Shown: positions 48,524 to 58,956 of the stretch, in pieces | Position numbering within the stretch: the first letter of the stretch is position 1 | How the letters are laid out: the number at the start of each line of letters is the position of its first letter | Assembly (NCBI GenBank): GCA_015501595.1 | Contig: JADNRX010000037.1 | Coordinates: 62,001-126,000, forward strand | DNA: 64,000 nucleotides | Direction: 5' to 3' | Source: Hymenopellis radicata | Taxonomy: Eukaryota; Basidiomycota; Agaricomycetes; Agaricales; Physalacriaceae | The notes under the pieces: model-generated | The model's database searches: none | The model's input: the letters and a program-made list of their open reading frames with translations, nothing else | Told to the model about the DNA's origin: nothing | Translations under genes and position numbers: made by a program

Positions 48524-49120
48524 CAATGGAAGGACGCCGCCTGATCATACAAATGGTCGTGGGAGGTAAAACACAGTACCTCACGAAGGTCCAGGGAATG
48601 CCGAAGGAAGTCGAACAGAAACTAGAGAGAAGAATTCGCAGATTCCTATGGGCGGACAAAAGGGCATACGTCAACTTCAACAAAATGAAACAACCTTGAA
48701 GAGAAGAACATAATTGTAGCGAGAAATAACGCCGTCACAGTGACGTGGCTGCAGTCGTACCTGAACATAGGAAAAGACCGAGCACTCTGGGCGTACTTCG
48801 CTGATGCGGTAATCGCGAAGCACGCAGTGGAGTATAATGCAGGGCACGAAGAGTTCACAAGAATGAACATCTTCCTGCAAAACTTTAGGACAAACACAGA
48901 GAAACTACCCGATGACCTACGGCGCATACTGAAAGCTGGAAAAGACCATGGCGTACGCCGAGAAGGACTGACGTTTAAAAGAGAGACGCTTCGCGACATG
49001 CCAATATGGCTCCACCGCGGTATCGACACCAAGACGAGCAGCGCACACATCAACCAGAACGAGAGTCCACCGTTCGGCTGCGACCAGCGGATAATGAGCT
49101 TTGAGCTTACGTCGCGGTAA
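48524..49120 (+). mobile_element. 5'-truncated, decayed LINE (Tad-like) reverse-transcriptase remnant
   Basis: The plus strand reads EGRRLIIQMVVGGKTQYLTK-VQGMPKEVEQ, RRIRRFLWADK, then, after a stop/frame shift at about 48695, NNAVTVTWLQSYLNIGKDRA-LWAYFADAVIAKH and MNIFLQNFRTN. This is the region just after the RT domain of basidiomycete non-LTR retrotransposons (QMVVGGMTQ-LT-VQGMP, FLW-DK, WL-SYL). RT catalytic motifs and the endonuclease are absent. It lies exactly between duplication copies A and B. Confidence 0.75.
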
Positions 49121-49565
49121 TCGATATCGGGTATATAGAGCTGCAAGTTGGCGATATAGACGCAGGGATGAGCTTTGCTCATGGGCAGTATAAAGAGAAC
49201 ACACCCTGAGATTTATGCGTAGAATCAAATTTATATTCCTCATATCCACCTTCATCGATTGGTGCTGTATTGTTGCGCGTGTCATCAGTGATATTTGCAG
49301 CTGAGTGGGAATAAGAACAGAACATGTGGATTGGTTTAGTTTCGGCGTATCCTCGAGGCCATCAGCAAGGCCGTCAGCCGCGTCGTCGCCGTCGTTATCG
49401 TCTGGGGTCATAATAAGTATTGGGGAAAAGAGTGTCCGATTGAATCAAAAAAGGAGGAAAATGAGGGTAGGAAGCAATCTGTTTATATACGCAACTGTTT
49501 GCACAAACCGCCGTGTGAGTTCAAATTCCTATAACCTTCCATTGCCACATAATAAACAAGGTCCT

Positions 49566-50829
49566 TTACAAGGTTGTCTTCGAGCTCGAAGCTGGAACAG
49601 CCATAGGACCGTAAGCCCCAACATTCGTCATCTCGGTCTCAAGGTCTTTCTCCGCCTTGGTCCTCAGCAGCAGTCCAGGATGCAGGATGTTGACCGTGTA
49701 TATAGCCACAATGACCATCGCACCGTCCAAAACATCTGTCAGAAGGGTCAACACGCCATAGATCGGTAGAAGGTATGAAGTTGAACGTACTGAAATAGAC
49801 TTCGGTCTCGATAATCCTGCCTGCCCATCCGTCGACGAGTTCGATGGTTCGGTACACGGCTCTGTGAACGCACGTCAGTAGGGTTTCGTGACTCGCTTTT
49901 GCGGTGAGAGCAACTAACCGGATGAAAAGCAAGACAGTACTGAAAACAACTGCGCCGCTCGACAACTTGAGCTTGAGCGTCAAATGTCCTCTCGTCGAGC
50001 CGCGCCCAGGAATGGGCTTGTCGAAGAAGTACCTAAAAAAGAACTCTGTCGCACAGAGCGCATACACCGCGATGGTCGCTATTAAAACACCTGTCAGGCC
50101 GCGGCTTCCACCAGTCGGGAGAAGACTACTAACCCATCTGAAATACGATACCCCGAGCATGATATGCCCGCCCTTCTCCGGGTTGCTGTCCGTCGCCACA
50201 GCCATCGCCGCTGACCCACCACCGACGGCTTGCACAACCAGCGAGAGCGCGTCACAGGAGAAGAACAGGATGATGTACCGCTTCGGGGTGAGGCGGCTGT
50301 ATCCCGAGCCTAGTCTGTTGATCAGGTGCTCCATTATGACAAAGTTGGCGGCGAGGAGCGGTGTGGGACCAAGGATGGTGCATGCTAGCCTGACATGACG
50401 ATGATCAGTCAGGCTACAGCGCGTGGATGGTGAAATGAACCCACCCCATCTCGTACGGAATTGCCAGTCCAGGGTCGTAGGAAGACCAGAGGCGTGCCCC
50501 CCACCCCAGGATCTCAAGGAGCCCGCATAACACGGCCGTTCCCAGCATCCACCATGTTCTATATTTCACCGCCTGCCCGATGTGCGCGACTGATGCATTG
50601 CATTGTAAGTCAACTGGGCTTAAGACGAATAAGTAACGGCGGCAAACCAGTCGAAATCGAGTAGAGAACAACAAAGACGATCGTCGTAGCTCTATCGGGG
50701 ACGTAGCCGTAAAAGCTTCCTTCGATACGGATGGCGCGACGTGAAATGTCTGTACAACGTGCAAAGAGTCAGTCGGGCGGAGAACGGTCACAGAAGGGAG
50801 AACGCACCAAGAAGGCCGTGGAGATCCAT
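49566..50829 (-). pseudogene. RTA1-like protein, copy B, with one-base frame break
   Basis: Exons matching copy A: 49566..49735, 49791..49861, 49919..50078, 50134..50389, 50445..50589, 50648..50749, 50808..50829. All are equal in length to copy A except the fourth, which is one base shorter (256 against 257), and the last, which is two codons shorter. The missing base is in a C run (forward strand GATACCCCGAGC against GATACCCCCGAGC in copy A). It shifts the frame inside IMLGGIVFQM. Oddly, if the two following introns are retained, the minus-strand frame stays open across the break to VYALCATEFF and beyond (50517 to 49639). It may be an assembly slip, a pseudogene, or a gene with altered splicing. 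Confidence 0.75.
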
Positions 50830-50963
50830 GCGGGCTGGGAGATGGGAGAGTGAGTATGAACGCCAAAGACGTCCTCCTCGTCTGAGTTATATACAAAACC
50901 CTGATGCCTGACATGATGATCCAGGGTTTGCCCCCGGAAGTGGACCGGGAATTTGCACAATCG

Positions 50964-51168
50964 ATGTCTTGAGGACCCCCGAATATGGGTGAAGAGGCCA
51001 TATTTTCCCCGGTAAATATTCCCATGGATTCTGGCCACAGATTTGAACGTTTCGCGAGAGGAGGGTTCAAAAAGAGGCCAAAAAGGTTCGGATTATCGTG
51101 ATTTTGGCAAAAAAAGTCCGGATTATGCATACGGCCTGCTCACCTATATTCGGGGGTCCTATGTCTTG
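50964..51168. repeat. Target-site duplication flanking the MITE (8 bp each side)
   Basis: ATGTCTTG occurs at 50964-50971 and again at 51161-51168, immediately outside the element. The paralogous copy A carries it once (48174-48181) in otherwise continuous sequence (AATCGATGTCTTGTCTGCC). Confidence 0.85.
50972..51160. mobile_element. 189-bp MITE with 8-bp TSD (hAT-like)
   Basis: Terminal inverted repeats start AGGACCCCCGAATAT and end ATATTCGGGGGTCCT; the pairing continues with one mismatch to GGTGA and, more weakly, through AGGCC-TAT, to about 33 bp. The interior is non-coding. The 8-bp target duplication is the size used by hAT transposases, so a non-autonomous hAT element is the best guess. 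The empty site in duplication copy A shows that it inserted after the RTA1 duplication. Confidence 0.85.
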
Positions 51169-51682
51169 TCTGCCGGAGCTAATAAACGCAGTGATACAGC
51201 ACGAGAAGCGTCGAGATTCGAATGACCGCCGGGGGAGCCACGGACAGTGGCTGTGGTGATTTTTGTTGTTGCTTTTGTGTTGCTTGGTCAAACCATGGCC
51301 CACGGGCGGATTTGACTAACGCGTCCTGACTGTGTGCCGAATAACTCGATTCTCGTGCGGATTCGTCAGGCTCGCATATCGAGTCAGGAACTGCACAATG
51401 GCGTTCATCCGAATACTGTCCGAATATGCGCCGTATGCGCCTGCATTTGCCATGAGGGAGATATGGCCCATCTTCACCTGAAATGAGAGAGTTTTGAATT
51501 GTAAAGGCACGAACAGCATAGGCGTATTCACTCTGTACCGCTAGATCGCACGAAACTAGATAGATTCTGTTGTGATGCGTTCAAGTTAAGACCGCAGCAA
51601 GGGATGTTTAAATTGCGCTTACCGTACAATATTCATAGCCGTTGCTAGACTAGGAATCTCGCGTTGATCTGCTCCTACCACT
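51169..51682. other. Duplicated flank and spacer before the EVE gene
   Basis: Up to about 51605 this is duplicated non-coding flank of RTA1 copy B. The remainder is the 3' region of the EVE-domain gene. No gene is seen. Confidence 0.4.
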
Positions 51683-52838
51683 TCATTCACCTATATTGGG
51701 CGACGGAGCCCGTCGTTTTTTGGGCGTAGGCATGACCTCCTCTGATTCCTCTCCTTCGTCATCCGAATCTACTTTACGCGTCCTCTTCGCCTTACTCTTT
51801 GCTGGGGTTCTAGGCTTCGCTTTTGTCTTTTTCTCTGCTGGCTTCTTCGCCTTTGGCGGGGGCTTCAGGTCATCGTCTGTCCACCCGCCTTTTTCTGCGA
51901 GTAAGGTGATCGCGTTCCACGCTTCCTCAGTCACCCTCTGCACACTCAATCGGCCTCGCGCTACGAGATCCATTGCTGATGACTGTGAGGATCCCATTTT
52001 TGTCTCCGTTTGTGAGAATATCACGTACTCTTTAGAGCATCCAAGCCTTCTTTGCCGATGTAAGCGATGGATTCCGGTAATGGATCACTCATGGATGTTA
52101 TCCATTTTAGCAAGGCCAGGGACACGAAATTCGAAGTTCTTGACGTGAATTTGAGGTCCACCATAAACCACTTTGGAGCGTCCTTGTCTGTTTTCTAGAT
52201 CTGGTCAGTATCAAGCATCATCATCCTAAGGACGGTATATAGACTAACTGCATCGTAATATGGGTGGGAACTGCAGTGAAAATAAATCGTGAGTCGCACG
52301 AATAGAGGAAGGCCTTATGCATACGAGTCCCAAGCCGTATCTAAGGAGGTTGAGCTGACGCATTTCGTGAATCGAACAACGTACAATCAGGATACGCCTC
52401 TTTAGCGACCTGGATGCGACACTAAATTACGAGTAGTGCGATGAGAAGTTGAGAATAACCTCAGCAAATGCAGCGACACCTATAACAGATCTAAGTGGAC
52501 TGAGATCCCGATGTCCAATCACAAACACGCACCAGGGTTCTTGCAGTTGGAATGATAGAATAAAGCCTACTCCATGATAAGCAGGTGATCAAACGCGTCC
52601 AGAACAAATCAAGACCTGATCTCCAACGCTCATTTCCTTCATTAGATTGCGGGCCTCATAGTTGCGCACGCCTTCCCAAGGCGATACCCGAACAGACTCA
52701 AAGTCGTCCACGCTGAACTGCAAAGACGTCCAGCCTCGAGCACACCAGTTGCCCAAAAGGTTTGCTTGCCTTGACATCTTTTCCTTTGACTATACGGGAG
52801 TCTGGCTCTGCCTTGAGCAGCCACCGCTTGGTGGTCAT
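51683..52838 (-). CDS. EVE-domain protein (thymocyte nuclear protein 1-like)
   Basis: Small nuclear protein of the EVE/PUA-like fold, which in other systems reads modified nucleobases. Nine exons: complement(join(51683..51975, 52029..52194, 52249..52270, 52325..52340, 52385..52409, 52460..52479, 52533..52566, 52616..52717, 52770..52838)), 248 aa, phases consistent. Motifs: MTTKRWLLKAEPDSRI, FSVDDFESV, SPWEGVRNYEARNLMKEMSV-GDQ, LFYHSNCKNPGVAAFAEVAK-EAYPDYTAWD, and MVDLKFTSR. The C-terminal tail of about 60 aa is basic with KKPAEKKTKAKPRTPAKSK, like a nuclear signal. Five exons are only 16-34 nt. The first intron (52718..52769) has a GC donor (AAG|GCAAGC). It diverges from the FAD monooxygenase gene. 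Confidence 0.9.
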
Positions 52839-53057
52839 GGTCGTTGATGATAATGCGGAGAACGGTGGCAGTAGTCGTCGTCCTGCCATGTGGCTAGTGG
52901 GAACTTTGACCGCGGCTTGTGTCGGCGACGATTAGTTTGCTCGTCGACGGACAACTGACAGGAGGAGGTGAACGCGTCACGGGCAACGACTGCGAGATGG
53001 ATATCAGCCGCGACGTAATCCGCCACACCTAGGCCTTACCTACGACTACCACCAGCC

Positions 53058-54484
53058 ATGAAGGTCATTATCGTAGGCGGCGGAATCGGCGGCCTCGCCG
53101 TATACCACTCCCTGCAGAAATACCTCCCGACAGCCACTGTCAAGGTCTACGAGGCCTACCCAACATCTATCGCGTCCACCTCCGTCATCGGCGGCGGCCT
53201 CGGCGTCGTGCCGAACGGGCTCCGTGCACTCAAAGCGATATGCCCCACCGCGCTGGACTACCTTTACGCGCACGGCTATAGGACGACATATTTCACTGTG
53301 CGAAACGATAATGGCACGACGCTGGGCAGGCTTGGCGGTGAAGGGGACAGGATCATGATGTCCCGGGCTAGTGTACACGAGAGTCTGCTCGTCGACGTGC
53401 CAGATGGTGTCGTCGAGTGGAATAAGAAGGTCAAGGAGGTAGAAGAAACCTCTGACGGCGCTCGCGTCGCCTTTGAAGACGGCCAGATCGAGGAATGCGA
53501 CGTGGTTATTGGTGCCGACGGTGTACGAAGCGTCTGCAGACAAGCCCTCTTCGGAAAGGATGGATTCCCAGCCAAATACGAGTGAGATCTCCTGGTTTCT
53601 TGCTTGAATTGTGCGTCTTACGGTCGTTCCAGTGGTCTTACAGCCATCGGCGGATTCGTCCCGCTCTCGACTCTCCCCAAGGCGCTCCAGATCGGAATTC
53701 AAAGCGACCAAGCGGCCATGACCTTCAGCCGCAATGGCTTCTTCGGCTACTCCCTCTCACTTCCCTCAAGCGTCTCTGTCGACGAACAGCAAGTAATGTG
53801 GTGGTCCACCTACGCCGTCGACGCTCCTCCCGAACGCGAGCCGTCCCTCTCCTTCCTCCAAACCACCCTCAGCGCCAAATTCCAGGGCTGGAAGTCGCCT
53901 TGGGGTTCTACTTTCCAGCATATTATCGACTCTGCGTGCTCAGCGACGTCCGCTGTCGGCCGATTCAACAAATGGCTCGTTCTCCCGCGTTATCAAACTG
54001 GGCGGCTGCCGTACTGGACTTCCGCAGAGAAGAGGATCATACTGATGGGTGACGCGGCACATACGACGAGTCCGGACAGCGGACAGGGCGTATCGGTCGC
54101 GTTGGAGGACGCGCAGATGCTTGGCGTGTTGCTCCAGCATTATCTTCCTTCTGAAGGACAGGCAGACGGGGAGACTGTTTCGCAAGCATTGAAGAAGGTT
54201 TGTACAGCGTACGAGGCTATGCGTGTTCCTCGCGTCGGACGAATATTGGACATGGCTAAACGACAGGGTGATGGCAAGCGACAGATTTCGTGGTTCAAAG
54301 CAAAGTTGCGCGACTTTTTCTTGTGGCTGATGTGTACGTTCTGTTTCCTTTGAGGGGCCAAATATTCATTTCATGATCCGTAGGCCATCTTCCCGTCTCG
54401 TGGCTATTGCGCATCAACCCGACACACTTGTACGATGTCAACGTTGAAGTTCAGAAATATTTGGCAGCCGAGGCAAGCTCATGA
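53058..54484 (+). CDS. FAD-dependent monooxygenase (UbiH/salicylate hydroxylase-like)
   Basis: Class A flavoprotein hydroxylase. Three exons: join(53058..53581, 53633..54333, 54384..54484), 441 aa. The dinucleotide-binding motif is KVIIVGGGIGGLAVYHSLQK at the very N-terminus. The DG motif is CDVVIGADGVRS near residue 155. The second FAD motif is RIILMGDAAHTTSPDSGQGV, followed by SVALEDAQMLGVLL. The C-terminus has a hydrophobic KLRDFFLWLMCHLPVSWLL helix. The substrate is unknown; relatives act on aromatic acids, ubiquinone precursors or meroterpenoids. No co-localised synthase is visible. Start codons of this gene and the EVE gene are 219 bp apart on opposite strands. Confidence 0.9.
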
Positions 54485-54893
54485 AGAGTTTGTCGTATTC
54501 TTTTTGTTTCTTTCATGCCACTTCACGATCCATGGACAACACAGTTCCAGTGTACAAATCGGCAGTCAGACCTTCGTGTGTATAAGAATAGAAGATCGAT
54601 GCTTCATCCCGCTCAGCAGGACGAGAATCATTCATCTTCTTTACTATCGCGCGACCCAACACTTTATCACTCTCAGGCAGACGAAAGGTACTCCAATGCT
54701 ACTGTGATGGTAGTGTGGCGGTACAGAGGCATGTGCTCCTCCTCAAGAAGAAACGCTAAATGTCAGAGTCCAATGAGTAATGTGTACATGTGTATGCATT
54801 CGTGCTAGTAAAATTGATTTCCTCGATAGCGATTTGCAATGTCCAGTCCGTTTCCGTATGCGCATACATGTAAAATCTCCGCCAAAATCCCAA
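54485..54893. other. Convergent intergenic stretch
   Basis: Lies between the 3' ends of the FAD monooxygenase and PLC1 genes. Small frames have no motif. Confidence 0.4.
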
Positions 54894-57723
54894 TCACAGA
54901 TCCACCACATCCACCTTGACGAACAGCGTCGCAAACAAATACTGCGAGAGCTGCTCGTCATGCAAAGGCAGGTGCCGATATCCCCTGCCCAGACTGCCCA
55001 GCGGGATGCAGTATTTGGCCACAGCACCCTCGTCCTCGCCGTCGTCCCTCACCGACAGCTCCAAAAAGATCGTGTCCATCATGCCCCCGACGCACTCGAA
55101 TGGCAACTTCAGATCCTCCTCCCAGACCGGATTGAAACCGTTGTTCTTGATCACCTTGGTCTTAGCATGGACTGTAGTGATGGGCTCTTTCTCCTTGTTC
55201 GATGCAGGCGAGGCCATCCAGTCAGGCACGTGCAGCGCAACATGGACCAGCGGGTCGACGGTGGATTTCTCAATGATTTCTCGCCCGGTAGTGCTGTCCT
55301 TGGCACGAGGCAACTGCTGAGCCGATATGATCTGCAAGACGTCAGTGAAACAATTTCTACACGAAGGATCACAATACCGAGATGTCCAGGCGATGCCTTG
55401 TTCTGCTTTCCAGCAGTTTCTCTCCTCCAGGTCGTAAAGCGTCCGGCTTCAGGATATACCCACACCGCCCGTTCCTCTGGAACATCGCCTGGTTGATCAT
55501 GTAACCCAAGTCTACACATCGGGTAGTCAGAAAGTGCCGAGTTGAATGACAGGAGCCCCACCGAAAGTTTGCCAGTTGATGGCCACGACCTGCGCGCCCA
55601 TCGCCCAATACATTTGCGGTTGATAGTTCGTCGAATTGACGCGCGTGCCCTTGGGATATACCCGCACCATATGTGTCTGGGTGTGTCGGACCATATCCTT
55701 TCCAGCCTCCCGCGCGGCGCGGCTCTCCGACAAAGAAAAGATGTGCTCCGGCGCGTAGTCCTCGCTCAAGCCAAAGCACTTGACACCTACGGTGTAAACA
55801 AGGAGTGCAGCCAGGCTTACGGACATCAGAGGCTGCTTCTTTTCCTTCTTCCTCGCACTGCGCCATTTGTCTTTGATAGATTCAAGGATACTACCGCCAG
55901 AATCCGAAGAATCCGAAGACGACGTGTTGGCGGCTTCGGCTGCTGCTGCCGCCGCCGTTAGCTTCTCTTTCTGCAGCGCAGCGAGTTTCGCAGTGATCAT
56001 CAAGTTCTTGGCCTAGAGAGTAGATGGTCAGTCACATTGGCAAGGTATGAGAAGTGTATTACCTTCAGTAAGATCTTGCCTTTAAGCTGCTCAGGACTCG
56101 GCAGCTCTTTAAGCTCTGGACGGTCGCCTGGCGGACCTTTGATCAGCTTGTCACCAAATGCCTTCTCCATAATCTCGACGATCACATCCTGCTGCTTGAT
56201 GCCACAATGTACCTCCGCCGAAATAATGATGGCATACGGCGAAGTCACGAACGCGTACTTCGCGATCGCCTCGCAGACTTGGCGCACGGGAACCACCGAT
56301 GTCAAGGTCTTGCCGTGATAAACCACAGGTTCACCATCATCCCGTCGTAGATATCCACTGTGAATCTACGCGTCAGTAAAACGGAGCAACACCATACATT
56401 CGACAGTACGCACTCTCGACGCTGCGGCAGCTGTGGAGCAGCGCGCGAATGTATCCTTCGATAGTGCTGACGCCGACGAGCTGATGGCCGACGAGATAAG
56501 TATTGTGGGACGAGGAGACGTAGTATTCCGACATGGGGCGTGTCATGTCCTGCCATACGGGATCGTGCAGCTCGGAGAAAGAACTGTTTTCGGTAGACAA
56601 GAGGAAAGAGGTAAACGCCGGTAGTGACATGATCGCTTCGTTGGGAGAATATTTGGAGAACAATTGCGCGGCATCGGCAGTGGACTGGACTTGCATCAGG
56701 CTTGATTCCAAAGGTACGAAAGGTTACCTTTTGGGTATCATGCAAGAATTTAGTAAACGTAGCGACATCCAATTTCCCGAGGTGAGCGTAGATCTTTTCA
56801 ATGTCTGGTCGTCGTTTGAGCAGCTTGACGAATCTCCGAAAACCTTCAAAGTCGAGGTAGCCGCGTTTGTCTGTATCTGCTTCCTTTGTACATCTTCAGC
56901 GGAGGAGTCCGCCTCAGTTCGATTTGACGTCACCTTGAAGAGGCCCATTATAGCTGTATCGGTCAGACTAACACCCAATCGCTGGCACAAACCTTGGATC
57001 TCTGCATGATCCAGTTTAGAGTCGCCGCCCTGGTCGGCACCCTTCCAGTATTGCTTCTCCCATACAGCGTCCCGAATCTCAATGTTTCCAAGTCCGGTCA
57101 TCAAGCCTGCGCGTACAGCATGCAACCGATTAAGAGCCGTTAGCCAAGCGTTGAATAGGTCGACAGTGTCAGCGACGATGTGAATAGTCTTGTAGGTGCC
57201 ATCGAGAATGTAAACAATCGTAATCCAGCGGCTATCCATTGCCGCCGACAGATTGAACTGGGCACGATAGTAGGTTGCCTCGGGACCAGCCCGGATTTCC
57301 TTGATACATTCGATGGGAACTAAGACGTCGGTCGGTGAGATTATCTTCAAAGAGACGGCGCATTCACGTACTGATGCCGCTCTTCTTGGACTCGTACACT
57401 ATCTGTCCTTGGTCGGGATCGATGCGGAACAGAGCCCGCTTTTGCTTCTTCTCAGACACCTTCAACAATGTTGTACCCTTTAAGAGCTCATCGGGGACGT
57501 TCGTGTCGGGTACCGCGGGGCCATTGGGGTCGTCATCGTCGAGGTCGTTGGCAAAGCGGCAAAACAGCCACAAAACCTAAAACGAGCACGCTTTATGTCC
57601 GTCGTCCGACAACCCCACGGCACGTGGCGGCCATGACGCGTGATGTCATCGTTGGAGGGTGTAGTGGATTTCCGACGTGTAGACGCAGCGCCACAGAAGC
57701 GCGTTTGATGATGATGCACTCAT
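54894..57723 (-). CDS. PLC1: Phosphoinositide-specific phospholipase C, with one-base frame break
   Basis: Hydrolyses PIP2 to IP3 and diacylglycerol. Exons: 54894..55331, 55378..55511, 55562..56012, 56063..56357, 56414..56684, 56728..56883, 56934..57319, 57372..57576, plus an unresolved start exon within 57577-57723. Domains in order: PH (ELLKGTTLLKVSEKKQKRAL-FRID, KKSGIIPIECIKEIRAG), EF-hands (DTDKRGYLDFEGFRRF), catalytic X (MSEYYVSSSHNTYLVGHQLV, HSCRSVEMDIYDG, PVVYHGKTLTS), a Ser/Ala linker, catalytic Y (STNYQPQMYWAMGAQVVAIN-WQTF, DLGYMINQAMF) and C2 (VIKNNGFNPVWEEDLKLPF). Between DIYDG and the next DDGEPVVYHG the frame is one base short in a G run (about 56341-56345). Identity is secure; the break may be an assembly slip. 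Confidence 0.9.
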
Positions 57724-57786
57724 GAATGGCCAAGAAACTTTCCGGATATCCAACAAACAATTACAATGTACAATGTGTTTTCAACT

Positions 57787-58214
57787 TCACGCATTCTTCT
57801 TTCTCAACAGCTCCTCGTCTTCAGCCTGCAGTTGAGCATCAATCTTGGCGCCGCGCGAGGGTTCGTTCCCGTGAGCCATGGCAGGAGCTAGTGGGTCTGT
57901 GACGCGTTGCGAGTTCCCCTGCTGTTGGGCTGCGGCTGCAGCAACAGTGTTCGCGTGCGTGCGCTGATCCCTAGAAGATAACTGTCAAATACATTCCGAA
58001 TGTGCGAGACATAAGGCGAGGACAGACTTCGAGTCCAAGGGATCATGCGCGTTACGCTGGCCAACGGTATCGGTGTTATGGTGCTGACCAACGTCCGTCT
58101 TGTTGGGCCTGATTCGAAACATGAGTTACAACATTCGAACTGTAGATGTGGGGCTCGCCTTTGCTCATTTGCCTCGTGGATTTGACGGTTGCCGACTTTA
58201 GATTGCATAGACAT
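57787..58214 (-). CDS. Small conserved-looking fungal protein, unknown function
   Basis: Three exons: complement(join(57787..57970, 58028..58098, 58197..58214)), 90 aa. It starts MSMQSK and continues TDVGQHHNTDTVGQRNAHDP-LDSKDQ, an Ala/Gln stretch (TVAAAAAQQQGN), and ends HGNEPSRGAKIDAQLQAEDE-ELLRKK. The C-terminal GNEPSRGAKIDAQLQAEDEE segment has the look of a motif shared by small hydrophilic fungal proteins, though I cannot name the family. No membrane segment or signal peptide. The first exon junction is the least certain part. Confidence 0.55.
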
Positions 58215-58521
58215 CGTGTTAACTGGCGGTGATGATGGGGGGATTTGAGGAACCAAAGCAAAGCGATCCGACTTATATACCGTGAATTGGGCGATGCATC
58301 GTTCATGACGTTAGAAGAACCATTTGGCGACGTCAGCAACCTTCGATCACTCCAAAATTCAAATGTGGAGGTCCACTGAGTGCTTAGTGGGTCCAGTGTT
58401 CCAGAGTGAATTCGTACAACAGGTATCATAGCTATACAACAGATTGGATCTCAATTTCTCTGGGAAGGAAGCTTTTAGCCAAGATCGACACAGCTTGAAT
58501 GAAAGACGCGTACATTTCCTT
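58215..58521. other. Intergenic stretch
   Basis: Promoter of the small 90-aa gene and 3' region of the ankyrin gene. Nothing else is seen. Confidence 0.4.
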
Positions 58522-58956
58522 CTACCTCGCGTCGCCCACAGGCCGGGGAACTTCTGCCCCGACCTCTGATTCATCCGCACCGAGTGTACTCATCATATCC
58601 TTCCGCCCAAACATAACGGCAGTCTCAACAGCGCTCGGTTTCCCCAATCTCGGATCCGCGCCACCTTCCATCAGGACTTTCACGACCTCGCTATGGTCCT
58701 TAAATACGGCTCCAGCAATGATACTCTGCCCTCGGTCATTCGTTCGGTTCACATCAGCACCCTGGGCGACAAGCTCCTTCGCCAACGCAGTATGCCCCGC
58801 ATAGGCCGCGAGCATGAGAAGAGTGTTGCCGTCAGAGTTGGTCATGTTCACAGGGAGCCCAGCTTTGACTGCCGCGACTAGGGTTTCAGAGTCACCATTG
58901 CGCGCAGCATCGAACATCCGATGCGCAAAGTCGATGGTGGCTTGAGGAAGAGCCAT
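58522..58956 (-). CDS. Ankyrin-repeat protein
   Basis: Single-exon frame of 144 aa starting MALPQATIDFAHRMFDAARN-GD. An in-frame upstream extension (to 58992) is possible, but the ATG at 58956 fits better. Repeats: GDSETLVAAVKAGLPVNMTN, DGNTLLMLAAYAGHTALAKE-LVAQGADVNRTN, and DRGQSIIAGAVFKDHSEVVK-VLMEGGADP, that is three ankyrin units with the TLL-LAA-GH signature. Small stand-alone ankyrin proteins like this usually mediate protein binding; the partner is unknown. Confidence 0.8.
   Translation of the reverse strand: MALPQATIDFAHRMFDAARNGDSETLVAAVKAGLPVNMTNSDGNTLLMLAAYAGHTALAKELVAQGADVNRTNDRGQSIIAGAVFKDHSEVVKVLMEGGADPRLGKPSAVETAVMFGRKDMMSTLGADESEVGAEVPRPVGDAR

Larger units (their letters stand above)
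49550..51605. repeat. Segmental duplication, copy B
   Basis: Counterpart of 46661-48500 in direct orientation. Differences include the 189-bp MITE at 50972-51160, about 100 bp present only here near 51350-51470, and absence of about 110 bp seen in copy A near 48062-48170. The shared tail ends at about 51605 where the LINE starts in copy A. Confidence 0.8.

Noticed and set aside
53046..53711. 221-codon minus-strand frame
   Set aside because: Antisense to the FAD monooxygenase, whose motifs are clear.
54780..55496. 238-codon plus-strand frame
   Set aside because: Antisense to the PLC1 C2 domain exons.
56684..56727. Apparent second frame break in PLC1
   Set aside because: A 43-nt GT-AG intron (56685..56727) ending GTCCAG restores the frame without any error.
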